A stretch of DNA of 64,000 bases, taken from NCBI GenBank assembly GCA_023053685.1, contig JALIGW010000059.1, positions 3,295,501 to 3,359,500 of the forward strand. Direction: 5' to 3'. Below are positions 32,165 through 42,745 of this stretch, one piece after another. The stretch comes from Diadophis punctatus similis. Its lineage: Eukaryota; Chordata; Lepidosauria; Squamata; Dipsadidae. Positions within the stretch are counted from its first letter, which is position 1. The number at the start of each line of letters is the position of its first letter. The notes under the pieces are model-generated. The model worked only from the letters and a program-made list of their open reading frames with translations. It did not search any database and was not told the DNA's origin. The translations under genes were made by a program, and so were the position numbers.

Positions 32165-35140
32165 TTAACAAGGTTTGTTAGGGTATTGGGAGTGAAATCT
32201 TCTCAATAAGATGGGAGCTTTAACATGTTGTTTAGCGACCCACTCATTCTGTGAGGAAGGCAAATGTTTCCAAGCTACCAAATACTGGGTCTTCCCTCTG
32301 TGGATCCTAGAGTCAAGAATTTCCTTGATTTCAAAGTGTTGTTCCCCTTCTATCATGATTGGGGCAGGTGGTGCAGATACCACTGGTCTAAGTGATGAGG
32401 TTACCTCTCTCTTGAGTAAACTAATGTGAAATACTGGGTGGACTTGTCTAAGTGTTTTTGGAAGAGCCAATTCAACCACTACTGGGTTGATGATCCTACT
32501 AATAGGGAAAGGTCCAATGAAATTAGGCCCTACTTTTTTTGATGGTTGTAACAATCTCAAGAATTTTGTAGATAAGTATACTCTATCCCCAACATGGAAA
32601 GGCTTAGGCTCTACTCTTTTCTTGTCCACTTGAATTTTGAAAGCCTCTCTAGCTTCCTTTAAAGCCAATCTGACTACTGGCCATGTGTTTTGCAAATTTT
32701 CTATCCACTCCTTAAGTGGGGTTTTCTGTGGGTAGTTCTGGCATTGGGCTGAAATCTTGCCCAGTAGCTACTCTAAAAGGTGTAAAACCAGTACTCGAAT
32801 GTACAGAGTTATTAAATGCAACCTCTGCAAACGGCAAAAGTTCAGTCCAATTGTCCTGTTGAAAATTAATAAAACATCTTAGATACTGTTCCAAAACAAA
32901 ATTTGTGCGTTCACAATTTCCATTACATTGTGGGTGATGGGAGGAGCTTAATCCTTGGGTGGTACCAAGTAAGCCCAAAAACGCCTTCCAAAAGTTGGAG
33001 GTGAATTGAACTCCCCTATCCGAGATTATTCTTTTAGGAGCTCCATGAAGACGATAAATGTGTATTAGAAACAATCTAGCCAAGCCTTTGGCAGTTGGGA
33101 TTTTCTGGCAAGGTATAACATGTGCTTGCTTTGAAAACAAGTCTGTCACAACCCAAATGACAGTGTTTCCCCCACTTTCTGGTAGTTCTACAATAAAATC
33201 CATAGCAATTTCTTCCCATGGCGGTGACGGCTCGGCTACTTTCTGTAGAAGTCCTGGGGTTTTCCCTTGTCGTCTTTTTGCCGCAGCACAAATGGGGCAA
33301 CTCGCTACATAGCTTTCTATGTCCTTTTTCAATGAAGGCCACCAAAATTGTCTCTTTATTAAGTATAAAGTTTTTACAAAACCAAAGTATCCAGCTAATC
33401 TAGAGTCGTGGCACCTTTCCATTAAACGTAATCTTTGGCTAGCGGGTACATATAGTTTGTCTCCTACCCAAGCTAGTTCATCTTTCATCAAGCAACTGGA
33501 TTTGTGGTTCAAAAACCATTCATCGTTGATTAATGCTTGTTTAAAAACGTGAATGGTGTCTGCGTTTCTCAATGCGTCTTGTCCTCCTTGGGACCTGGTG
33601 ATTATTTTGGCTGCCAATTGATTAGTTTGTACTATAGGTTTAAGTACCTCTGATTTCGCACAATTGTACTGTGGCTTTCTGGACAGTGCGTCTGCTAGAA
33701 AGTTTTCCCCCCCAGGGATAAATTTAAAAGTAAACTCGAACCGTTTGAAGTATTGAGCCCAACGAACTTGTTTTAGAGATAGTTTCCTTGGTGTCTTTAG
33801 GGCTTCTAAGTTTTTGTGGTCGGTCCAGACTTCAAAAGGGATCTTACTCCCTTCTAAGAAATGTCTCCAAGTTAAAAGTGCCCATCGCACCGCATAAGCT
33901 TCTTTTTCCCAAATTGCCCACCTTTGTTCAGTTTCACTTAGTTTCCTGAATGTATATGCACATGGCTGTAGTTGTCCTTGCTCATTATTCTGAAGTAGGA
34001 TTGCTCCTATTGCCACATCGCTAGAATCTGCTTGTATGATGAAAGGTTTTTCTGTGTCTGGGTGCTTCAAAACTGGTTCTGCTGAGAACAGCAGTTTTAG
34101 TTTTTCAAATGCTGCCTGGCATTCCATTGTCCAATTCACGGGCTGTCTCGGTTTAGGATCTCCCTCCCCCTTTGTTCTTAACAGTTTCATGATGGGCAGG
34201 GCAATTTGAGCGAACGCTGGGATAAATTGGCGATAGAAATTTGCGAACCCCAGGAAGCTTTGTAGCTGCTTGCGTGCGCGAGGCGTTTCCCAATCTAGTA
34301 CCGCCTGCAATTTTTGAGGATCCATTTCTATGCCCTGGTGTGAAATACGATACCCCAAGTATTCAATATTTTCTTGGTGGAATTCACATTTTGAGAGTTT
34401 GGCATAAAGGTTTGCCTCGCGGAGTTTGCTTACCACTGCCCTGACCAATTTAACGTGCTCAGCTTTGGTCTCTGAGTATAAGAGAATATCATCTAAATAA
34501 ACAAGAACCCCTTTGTATAAATGTTCACGCAAAACATCGTTGATTAATTGCATGAACACTGCAGGTGCCCCTTGTAGCCCAAAAGGGAGCACCTTGAATT
34601 GGTAGAATCCCAGGGGGGTGTTGAACGCCGTTTTCCATTCATCCCCCTCCTTAATCCTGATTTGGTAGTATGCCTCCCTGATGTCTAGTTTGGAAAAAAA
34701 AATTCCCTTTTGTGAGGTGTGCCAGCATATCTTTCATCAGGGGGAGGGGATACATGTTTTCAACACTGATGGTGTTTAAGTTTCGGAAATCAACACATAA
34801 GTGTTTTGTGCCGTCTTTTTTCTCCCTCAATAACACTGGGGCTGCAATCTTTGGTCGGGCTGGCTCAATGAAACCCCTTGCTAGGTTTTTCTCAATGAAA
34901 GCTCTCAGCTCTTCTAACTCCCCCGGTGACATGCTATACATTTTTGGTTTAGGCAGTTTAGCCCCAGGTAAGATTTCTATTGCACAGTCAGTGGAGCGAT
35001 GCGGGGGGAAGTTCATCCGAAGCTGTTTCGCTAAAAACTTCCGCCAAGTCTTTGTATTCCTTGGGTATGCCTTCTGTTGGCAAGTTATAACCAGGCATGG
35101 CTGTTTCCCTGCGTTCACCCCCCTTAGTTCCTATCTGTAG
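32165..35140 (-). pseudogene. Gypsy-B pol: RT, RNase H, integrase, chromodomain
   Basis: RT starts near 35118 (VLLREKKDGTKHLCVDFRNL). A frameshift at an A9 run near 34690 precedes the open 626-codon frame from 34592. That frame carries VYLDDILLYS (RT catalytic YLDD), RNase H with WTDHKNLEAL, and integrase with CPICAAAKRR, AMDFIVELPES, IISDRGVQFTSNFW and HHPQCNGNCERTN. In the integrase zinc finger the second His is Tyr (HDSRLAGYFG). A stop or frameshift near 32710 precedes the C-terminal frame 32695-32165, which ends in a chromodomain (TQYLVAWKHLPSSQNEW). It is broken at few points, consistent with recent insertion. Confidence 0.94.
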
Positions 35141-35164
35141 GTCATCTGCAAAAGTCACGTGCAT

Positions 35165-35470
35165 CTAGAATTTTATGGTGCCTTGCTCCCAATTTATTCT
35201 TGGATTCCACTTTTTCAACCATGCGAGTCCCAAGACTAGTGGCCATTCCATGCCAGGTGCTACTATAAAGGTAAGTCTTTCTTCGTGGCTCCCAATGCCT
35301 ATTTTCAGGGGTTCCGTGGCAAAAGCAGCTGGCTCCCCCCCTGCTATTGACCCATCCAGTTGGCAAAACGCGATGGGGTTTCTCAGCTTTCTCACTGTGA
35401 TTCCCAGCTCCCTGATTAGGGTTGGGCTGATCAAGCAATGGGTACACCCTGAGTCTATCAATGCGGAGAT
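35165..35470 (-). pseudogene. Gypsy-B protease region
   Basis: Retropepsin-like aspartic protease. MIDSGCTHCLISPTLIREL carries the active-site DSG, and LVLGLAWLKKWNPRINW is the second conserved block. It lies between the zinc knuckle and the RT. A frameshift near 35160 separates it from the RT frame. Confidence 0.9.
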
Positions 35471-35590
35471 ATTTTTTCCCTCATCTTGGTTAGGGATAAA
35501 TAGTCTGAGAGGGAGGGTAAGCGGTTCAATTGGTTTGCTTACCAGTGGTTTATCCTCTGGGTCGCTTTTGAACGATGCTGGATCTTCCCT

Positions 35591-36996
35591 TCAAAATGCC
35601 GGGATGTTGTTTCCAGAGGGGGGAGGGGATGGTGGTCCTACCATCTCGCTGCTCCTCAGGGCTGTTTCCCTCCTGCGCTGGGTGGGTCTCGCTCGTCTCT
35701 CCCCCGTTTGGCATTCAGGTTTCCGGGTGGGTGTTTGGGGACAGCATTCAGGTGCTCGGTGCCCCTCCTTCCTGCAATTGAAACAGATTGGAGGTTTAGG
35801 AGAAAACCCGTTGCCTTCTGAAGGGCTCTTTCTTCCATTGGGGTGGGGATTTCTTCCATGCTCGCCCCATACAGTACTGGTTCCTGGCCATATCAATCTC
35901 CGCTTCTTCGGCGGTGAGGTACCACTCATGCAGATGATTCGGTGCCAGGCAGGCATTATACAGATCATCACTCAGCCCATCCTTAAAACAGCTTACCAGG
36001 ATGTCTTCTGGCCAGTTTAGATGACATGCGAGGTCCCGGAATTCTTCAGTGTACTCCGCCACTGGTCGTCGTCCCTGTTTTACCACCTTAATACGATCGC
36101 GTGCTTTGCGGTCTGCCAGCGGGTCCTCGAACCGTCGTCATAGGGCTGTCATGAATCGGTTAAAGTTGCGCAGTTCGGGTGCGTCGTCGTTATGTAGGGT
36201 CACCATCCATCTGGCAGCGGCTCCTTCCAGAGCTAGGGTAACTGCTTGCACTCAGGATCCCTGTGTTTGGAACTCACGTCCATATTCTTGCATATAGGTG
36301 AGTACGTGTGCTACAAAGAATCCCAATTGTTGCGGGTCCCCATCAAACTTCACTCCCGGGGGGGGGAGTTTTCCTTTCTAGTTGTGGGGCTTGGAGTTGA
36401 TTAGGAAGGGGTGCCGCTGCGTGTGCTGCCCTGGGAGGATTTGTTGGGTCCCCTGCTGTGTCCTCCATTTGCATGCCGGCTTCCCGGAGGTTGTTGGCTC
36501 CCCCGGCCTCTTCAGCGGTTGCTGTGCTCCTGGCGCTCCTTAGTCACCGTTCTGGGGTCCCTCGGATGTTGAGATTTTCCAACATTTCCATCACCAGCTG
36601 GGCTAGGTATCTCTTCAGACGCCCCTCCCTCAGCGGTGCTTCGATGAGTTCCTCCTGGTCAGCGAGGGCTTCTAGCTCCAATTCCCAACGGGGTTTCCGA
36701 TTCCTTCGATTAAGGGTGACTCCTCTGGTTCTCCCATCCCAGCTGTCCTTTTTCCCAATGCCGATGGACCAGCGGGGTTTCTCAGAGGTCTCAAAAACTC
36801 CCTCAACCTCTTTGATGGGGAGTGCGGAACAGGCATCCGACTGGGTGGTGGTTGATGTCTCCCCCCAGCATTCAGTTTCCTCCTGTTCCTGGTTTTGTTC
36901 AGACATGGTTTGCATGGTCCCCTCAGTAGAGCGAAGTTGCTTCTCTGGGTTGACCAATTTTGCAGATCTTGCTTTCTGTAAGGATTGCCTTCTCAT
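35591..36996 (-). pseudogene. Gypsy-B gag with zinc knuckle
   Basis: The N-terminal part (36996-36544) is Gln/Glu-rich. The central capsid-like part (36086-35796; AEYTEEFRDLACHLNW) follows after lesions near 36120-36370. A CCHC zinc knuckle, CFNCRKEGHRAPEC, is at about 35760-35800. The first open frame already begins 20 bp inside the 5' LTR, so no normal untranslated leader separates LTR and gag. Confidence 0.88.
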
Positions 36997-37380
36997 CCAC
37001 CTTCAAAGTACGAACTTCTGAGTCAGTGATTCAAAAGGATTCCTTTATTGGCAGTTGTAATAACAATCCATTCATTCAGAGCAAGATCTAAATGCCTCCA
37101 GGCAAGGCAAGCACATTTAAAGCTTAGCGCCCCTCCCCATTAGGCCGAATTCAAAAGTAAACCAATACACAAGGTGTGAAAGTTCTTTCCTGGAAGGACA
37201 GATGAGCGTACGTTCCCACAGACCCTTCCGTTCAACTGACTTTCATTGCCCCTCATAAATCCTATCCTAAGATGAGAAGGTTCCCAGGTGTCTAAGATCC
37301 GGATATATGATGTAACTGTTTGATCAAGCAGAACCAAGACCCCCCTTCTCCTTTTGAATGGCAGAGTCTGGAATATGACA
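36977..37380 (-). repeat. Gypsy-B 5' LTR
   Basis: 404 bp, matching 31697-32100 except at seven positions by eye. Directly downstream (36976 leftward) there is no TGG primer-binding site at the expected place; the first TGG lies about 20 bases in. Confidence 0.95.
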
Positions 37381-37440
37381 GTCGGCAAGGGCTGGGGCAG
37401 CCCTGGGGGGGCTCCCGTGGCCGACTTGGCCTGTCGGCAT
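37381..37440 (-). pseudogene. Gypsy-A integrase fragment, after the zinc finger
   Basis: Encodes CRQAKSATGAPPGLPQPLPT on the minus strand, the link between the integrase HHCC zinc finger and the catalytic core. It is bounded by the gypsy-B TSD on one side and the solo-LTR TSD on the other. Confidence 0.88.
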
Positions 37441-37962
37441 TGTTGAGGAGTGTGCAGAGCGATCCCTGAGTTATCAGGGGCATGCACGTAGAAACGGGGT
37501 ATTTCAGCTTGGTAACCAGTGGATTGGAGTAATGATCTAGTCACAAACAGATTCGTTAAAGTGTATAAAATAGTTTACTTTTAGATAAATAGCACAGTCC
37601 AATTAAACAGACCAGGTCATACACGTTCAGTCAGTCAATATCAAGAAGTACAATAATCATCTTACCATCCTGTCTTTGTCTTAAACATCAAACAAAGATA
37701 TTACAGCTTACAAACACTTCAATACTATCAAAGTAACAGAGCTTCACACAGAGCTCACTATCAGACACAAAGTCAATCACGAATGAATCAGCAGAGAGAA
37801 CGAACCTGAGCACTCTAGCTCCCTCTTATGGCAATCTTGAAACACTACAGCCAATCAGAATACTGCAATACATTTAAAGTTGTAGTACTTAAATATATAC
37901 AAACATAGATTGGTGGCTTGTTTATATATTAACAATCCAACCATTTGGACATAGTCCTAACA
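37441..37962 (-). mobile_element. Solo LTR, family S, second copy
   Basis: 522 bp with a perfect 5-bp TSD, ggcat (37436-37440, 37963-37967). On the minus strand it starts TGTTAGGACTATG and ends CTCCTCAACA. Its start and the accaatctatgttt stretch match the solo LTR at 12954-13462. It inserted between the two Cys codons and the rest of the gypsy-A integrase zinc finger. Confidence 0.93.
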
Positions 37963-37967
37963 GGCAT

Positions 37968-38080
37968 TGTACACAGGATGTGACGTAGGCCTGGACAGCG
38001 TGGCTGAGTCGGGGCCACCAGAAGGTCCAAGAAACTAAATTCAATGTCTTAAAGAGGCTGAAGTGACCCACTGCAGGGTT
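37968..38080 (-). pseudogene. Gypsy-A integrase zinc-finger fragment
   Basis: Encodes NPAVGHFSLFKTLNLVSWTF and then FWWPRLSHAVQAYVTSCVQC on the minus strand, the HHCC region of a gypsy integrase. The preceding residues (CHDN) are at 46232-46245, on the other side of L2-c. Confidence 0.9.
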
Positions 38081-38262
38081 CTTTATTTATTTATTTTATT
38101 TATTTATTTAGTGTTGTTCTATGCCGCCCTACTCCCTGAGGACTCAGAGCGGCATACAACATTTTAAGGAACAACTAAACAATAAAATTATTAAAAACAA
38201 TTTAAAAAGAGTTTAAAAAAGACATACAAAACCATGCATACATGGGGGAAAGTGTCTCAAAA

Positions 38263-38844
38263 TCACCCCGCCTGCAGGAAGAGCCATGTCTTAATGGCTT
38301 TTCGGAAGGCCAGCAAGGTGGGAATAATTCGGATCTCTGGGGGTAGTTGGTTCCAGAGAACAGGGGCCCCTACAGAGAAGGCCCTCCCCCTAGGCCCCGC
38401 CAGCCGGCATTGTTTCGCTGACAGGACCCGGAGGAGACCCACTCTGTGGGACCTAACCGGTCGAAGGGAAGTATGAGGTAGGATGCAGTCCTGGAGGTAA
38501 CCTGGTCCTAAGCCATGTAGGGCTTTAAAGATGATGATCAACACCTTGAATTGCACCCGTAGACCAATGGGCAACCAATGCAGCTGGCGGAGTATGGGTG
38601 TTACGTGGGTGTATCTTGAGACACCCATCACAGCACGCGCAGCCGCATTTTGCACCAGTTGAAGTCTCCGGATACTCTTCAAGGGTAGCCCCATGTAGAG
38701 CGCATTACAGTAGTCCAATCGGGAGGTGACAAGGGCATGAGTGACCGTGAGTAGAGCCTCCTTCTCCAAGTATGGTCGCAATTGGTGCACCAGGCGAACC
38801 TGTGCAAAAGCGCCCCTAGCCACAGCTGTAAGGTGTTGATCTAA
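38263..38844 (-). pseudogene. L2-c RT C-terminal part
   Basis: Open frame from QVRLVHQLRPYLEKEALL to the end of the protein, with RLDYCNALYMGLP and LRQLHWLPIGLRVQFK. It continues the frame at 41324, from which it is separated by the Rex-like insertion. Confidence 0.92.
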
Positions 38845-41022
38845 GGAGATTTAAACAAGGCAAACTTAAGGACAGAGCTACCAAAATACTTTCAGCATGT
38901 CAATTGTCCCACCAGAGGCAAGAATACCTTAGACCACTGCTACACAACACTAAAAGATGCTTATCGGTCCTTACCACGAGCAGCTGTGGGCCACTCTGAT
39001 CATTGCATGATTCACCTTGTACCTGCTTACAGACAAAGATTTAAAGCCACAAAACCAACAATTAAATCAGTGAGGACTTGGACTGAAGAGGCAAAGTTAA
39101 AGCTACAGGCTTGCTTTGACTGCACAGACTGGAATATTTTTGAAGATACCTCTGCAGACCTGGATGAACTCACAGATACTGTAACATCATATGTCAGCTT
39201 CTGTGAAGACCTATGTGTACCAACCAGCAACTTGCGAATATACAGTAACAACAAACCTTGGTTCACAGCTAAACTTAAGCAGTTACGTCTTTCCAAAGAG
39301 GAAGCCTACAGAAAAGGTGATAGAATGCTGTACAATCAGGCCAGAAATGTATTAACAAGGGAGATCAGAGCAGCAAAAAGAAACTACTCTGAAAAGCTAA
39401 GGAACCAGTTCTCAACAAATGAACCAGCAAACATGTGGAAAACTCTTAAAAACATCACTGGCTACAGCAAACCACCTTCCCAAGCTGAAGGAAATCAGCA
39501 ACTGGCAGATGATCTGAATGTGTTCTACTGCAGGTTTGAAAGGAAACTACAGCCACCTATCCCCACAACCTCCATCCCAGACACACCAACAACAGCCAAA
39601 CCTCCTACAACTGAACCCATCGCATTGGGTTCACAACCCCTGGTGATCACAGAAAAGGAAGTGCAAGATCTATTTCACAGACAGAAGCCAGGAAAAGCAC
39701 CAGGTCCAGACAAGATAACTCCTTCTTGCTTAAAAGTCTGTGCTGACCAATTGGCCCCCATCTTTACCCAAATCTTCAACAAGTCACTGGAGATATGCCA
39801 TGTTCCTTCTTGCTTTAAACACTCCACTATCATCCCAGTGCCGAAGAAGCCCTCCATCAAGGAACTGAATGACTACAGACCAGTTGCTCTAACATCTGTA
39901 GTTATGAAAACCTTTGAAAGGCTAGTGATGTCCCACTTGAAAACCATCACGGATCCACTGTTAGACCCCCTGCAATTTGCATACCGAGCAAATAGATCGA
40001 CAGATGATGCTGTTAATATGGCTTTGCACTTCATCCTACAACATCTTGAATCTCCAAATACCTATGCAAGGGTCCTCTTTGTAGACTTTAGTTCAGCATT
40101 CAACACCATCATACCGGACATTCTTCTAACTAAACTAAATCAGCTAGCGGTACCTGAACACACTTGTAAGTGGATCACAAGCTTCCTAACAGAAAGGAAG
40201 CAGCAGGTGAAGCTAGGCAAAATCACACCAGATACCTGTACAATTAGCACAGGGGGCCCCCAAGGCTGTGTACTCTCACCACTTCTCTTCTCTCTATATA
40301 CCAATGACTGCATCTCAAACGATTCATCTGTTAAACTACTGAAGTTTGCAGATGATACAACAGTGATTGGCCTCATTCGAGACAACGATGAAACCGCATA
40401 CAGACGGGAGGTTGAACAACTAGCCTTGTGGTGCGACCAGAACAATCTGGAACTGAACACACTCAAAACTGTAGAAATGGTGGTAGACTTTAGGAGAAAC
40501 CCTCCCATCCTACCACCTCTTACAATACTAGACAACACAGTATCAACAGTAGAGACCTTCAAATTTCTAGGTTCCATCATATCTCAAGACCTAAAATGGT
40601 CATCTAACATCAAAAACGTCATCAAAAAAGCACAACAAAGAATGTTCTTTCTGCGCCAACTCAGGAAGCTCAAACTTCCCAAGGAGCTGCTGATACAGTT
40701 CTACAGAGGAATTATTGAGTCTGTCATCTGCACCTCTATAACTGTCTGGTTTGGTTCTGCAACCCAACAAGACAGACACAGACTTCAGAGAATAATCAGA
40801 ACTGCAGAAAAAACAATTACTGCCAACCTGCCTTCCATTGAGGACCTGTATACTGCACGAGTCAAAAAGAGGGCCGTGAAAATATTTACTGACCCCTCAC
40901 ATCCTGGACATAAATTGCTTCAACTCCTACCCTCAAAACGTCGCTACAGAGCACTGCACACCAAGACAACTAGACACAAGAACAGTTTTTTCCCGAACGC
41001 CATCACTCTGCTAAACAAATAA
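38845..41022 (+). CDS. Rex1/L2-like endonuclease (end) and complete reverse transcriptase
   Basis: One uninterrupted frame of 725 codons (gGDLNK... to ...ITLLNK) with no stop or frameshift. It opens with the end of the endonuclease: GDLN and the AVGHSDHCMIHL His-Asp-His block. The full RT follows: GKAPGPDKITPSCLK, YRPVALTSVVMKTFERL, FVDFSSAFNTI (Asp), GGPQGCVLSPLLF and KFADDTTVIGL (catalytic FADD). The thumb and C-terminal region follow. The first ATG is at 38986, but the real protein began upstream, in sequence lost to 5' truncation. The intact frame implies a recent insertion. As it lacks the endonuclease core it should not be able to jump by itself. Confidence 0.92.
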   Translation, partial: GDLNKANLRTELPKYFQHVNCPTRGKNTLDHCYTTLKDAYRSLPRAAVGHSDHCMIHLVPAYRQRFKATKPTIKSVRTWTEEAKLKLQACFDCTDWNIFEDTSADLDELTDTVTSYVSFCEDLCVPTSNLRIYSNNKPWFTAKLKQLRLSKEEAYRKGDRMLYNQARNVLTREIRAAKRNYSEKLRNQFSTNEPANMWKTLKNITGYSKPPSQAEGNQQLADDLNVFYCRFERKLQPPIPTTSIPDTPTTAKPPTTEPIALGSQPLVITEKEVQDLFHRQKPGKAPGPDKITPSCLKVCADQLAPIFTQIFNKSLEICHVPSCFKHSTIIPVPKKPSIKELNDYRPVALTSVVMKTFERLVMSHLKTITDPLLDPLQFAYRANRSTDDAVNMALHFILQHLESPNTYARVLFVDFSSAFNTIIPDILLTKLNQLAVPEHTCKWITSFLTERKQQVKLGKITPDTCTISTGGPQGCVLSPLLFSLYTNDCISNDSSVKLLKFADDTTVIGLIRDNDETAYRREVEQLALWCDQNNLELNTLKTVEMVVDFRRNPPILPPLTILDNTVSTVETFKFLGSIISQDLKWSSNIKNVIKKAQQRMFFLRQLRKLKLPKELLIQFYRGIIESVICTSITVWFGSATQQDRHRLQRIIRTAEKTITANLPSIEDLYTARVKKRAVKIFTDPSHPGHKLLQLLPSKRRYRALHTKTTRHKNSFFPNAITLLNK

Positions 41023-41318
41023 TTCCCTCACCACTGTCAAACTATTCACTAGGCTGCATTACTACTACTATTAGTTTTTCTCATCGTTCCTATCACCCAT
41101 CTCCTCCCACTTATGACTGTATGACTGTAACTTGTTGCTTATATCCTTATGATTTATATTCATATTGATTGTTTCCTGATTGCTTACTTGAACCCTATGA
41201 CAACCATTCTTGACAAATGTATCTTTTCTTTTATGTACACTGAGAGCATACACACCAAAGACAAATTCCTTGTGTGTCCAATCACACTTGGCCAATAAAG
41301 AATTCTATTCTATTCTAT
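38845..41318 (+). mobile_element. Rex1/L2-like LINE, 5'-truncated, in L2-c
   Basis: Inserted antisense to L2-c with a 5-bp TSD, tctaa (38840-38844, 41319-41323). It starts inside the endonuclease at the GD(F)N motif and runs to the (attct)n tail. The 3' end matches 25697-26006. The clade is assigned from RT motifs such as LQFAYRANRSTDDAV and the SRHKNSFFP-type C-terminus (here TRHKNSFFPNAITLL), which are typical of Rex1-group elements in fish; L2 proper is the alternative. Confidence 0.88.
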
Positions 41319-41323
41319 TCTAA

Positions 41324-42745
41324 TTTTAGCTGTGGATCTAGGAGGACTCCCAAATTGCGAACCCGTTCCGAGGGAGTTAATTTTCCTCCCTCAAGAACCA
41401 AGGAGAGACCGTCGACATGGTCCTTAGGAGGCAATATCCAGAGCCACTCAGTCTTGTCGGGGTTGAGTTTGAGTCTGTTCCTCCCCATCCAGGTCCTAAC
41501 ATCGTCCAGGCATCGGCACATTACATGTGGGGTGGAAATGTACAGCTGGGTGTCATCAGCGTACTGTTGAAAACTCACCCCGTGTCTACGAATGATCTCC
41601 CCCAGCGGTTTCATGTAAATGTTGAACAGGATGGGCGAGAGAACCGAACCCTGCGGCACCCCACAAGTCAGGGGCCTAGGAGACGACCTCTGTCCTCCTG
41701 CTAACACCGACTGCATCCTGTCGACGAGATAAGAGGAGAACCACTGCAAAACGGTGCCTCCCACCCCCAACTCGCCGAGACGATGCAGAAGGATACCATG
41801 GTCGATGGTATCGAAAGCCGCTGAGAGGTCAAGTAGCACCAGGATGGAAGAATAACCCCCATCCCGGGCTCGCCAGAGATCATCCATCAGGGCGACCAAG
41901 GCAGTTTCTGTACTGTAGCCGCGCCTGAAACCCGACTGATAGGAATCTAGATGATCAGTTTCCTCCAATAGCCGCAGAAGCTGAGTAGCCACCACCTTCT
42001 CCACAACTTTACCTATAAAAGGTAAGTTGGAGACTGGACGAAAGTTCTTCAAGTCCGCTGGATCCAGGGAAGGCTTCTTCAGGAGGGGTCTCACCACCAC
42101 AACTTTTAATGGCTGCGGTACTGATCCCTCCCTAAAAGAAGCGATGACCACCGCCTGGATCCAGCCGCGTGCCACCTCTCTGCTGGCCGAAACCAGCCAG
42201 GAGGGGCACGGGTCCAATAAACAGGTGGAAGCACTCATCGCACCCATGGCTATGTCCACATCTTCAGGAGAAACAGGCTCAAACTCCTCCCACAACGGTG
42301 GACTAAGACTTGCCCCTGTCAACTCAATGGACTCTGCCCAGCCGGAGTCCAGATTCGACCGGATCTGAGCGACTTTATCCGACAGAAACTGTGCAAATTC
42401 CTCAGCTCTACCTTGCAAGTGTTCCTCGCTCCCCCCTTTAGCAAGGAGGGCACAAGTCACCCTAAACAAGGCGGCTGGGCGAGAATCTGCGGATGCAATA
42501 AGAGTGGAAAAATGAGACCGTTTTGCCGCCCCTATAGCCACTAAATAAGACTTGATGTAGGTTCTTAAAAGTGTTTGACCGGATTCGGTTTTACTGGCTC
42601 TCCAGCGACGCTCCAGACGTCTCTTGTGGCGTTTCATCTCCCGGAGCTCCTCGGTGAACCAGGGGGCTTTCCGGGATCCACTGCCACGGAGAGGTCGCAA
42701 AGGCGCAATCCGGTCTAATGCCCCTGATGCTGAGGCCTCCCTCAT
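41324..42745 (-). pseudogene. L2-c ORF2: linker and reverse transcriptase
   Basis: Long open frame that starts after the endonuclease with SGSRKAPWFTEELREMKRHK, then [89 protein letters not shown] and FQQYADDTQLYI. It stops at the Rex-like insertion. A few codons after YADD (QFSEAVD in other copies) are missing. Confidence 0.93.

Larger units (their letters stand above)
31697..37380 (-). mobile_element. Gypsy-B: complete chromodomain LTR retrotransposon
   Basis: A 5684-bp element with two 404-bp LTRs (31697-32100 and 36977-37380), 5'-TG...CA-3' ends and a perfect 5-bp TSD, gtcgg (31692-31696, 37381-37385). It lies inside the gypsy-A integrase; removal rejoins the codons QPLPT and PERPWG. By eye the LTRs differ at 7 of 404 positions, so it is a young insertion. 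Order on the minus strand is gag, protease, RT, RNase H, integrase, chromodomain. The reading frames carry a few lesions. Confidence 0.96.

Noticed and set aside
35175..36020. A 281-codon + strand frame
   Set aside because: Antisense shadow of gypsy-B gag and protease, which have clear zinc-knuckle and DSG motifs on the minus strand.
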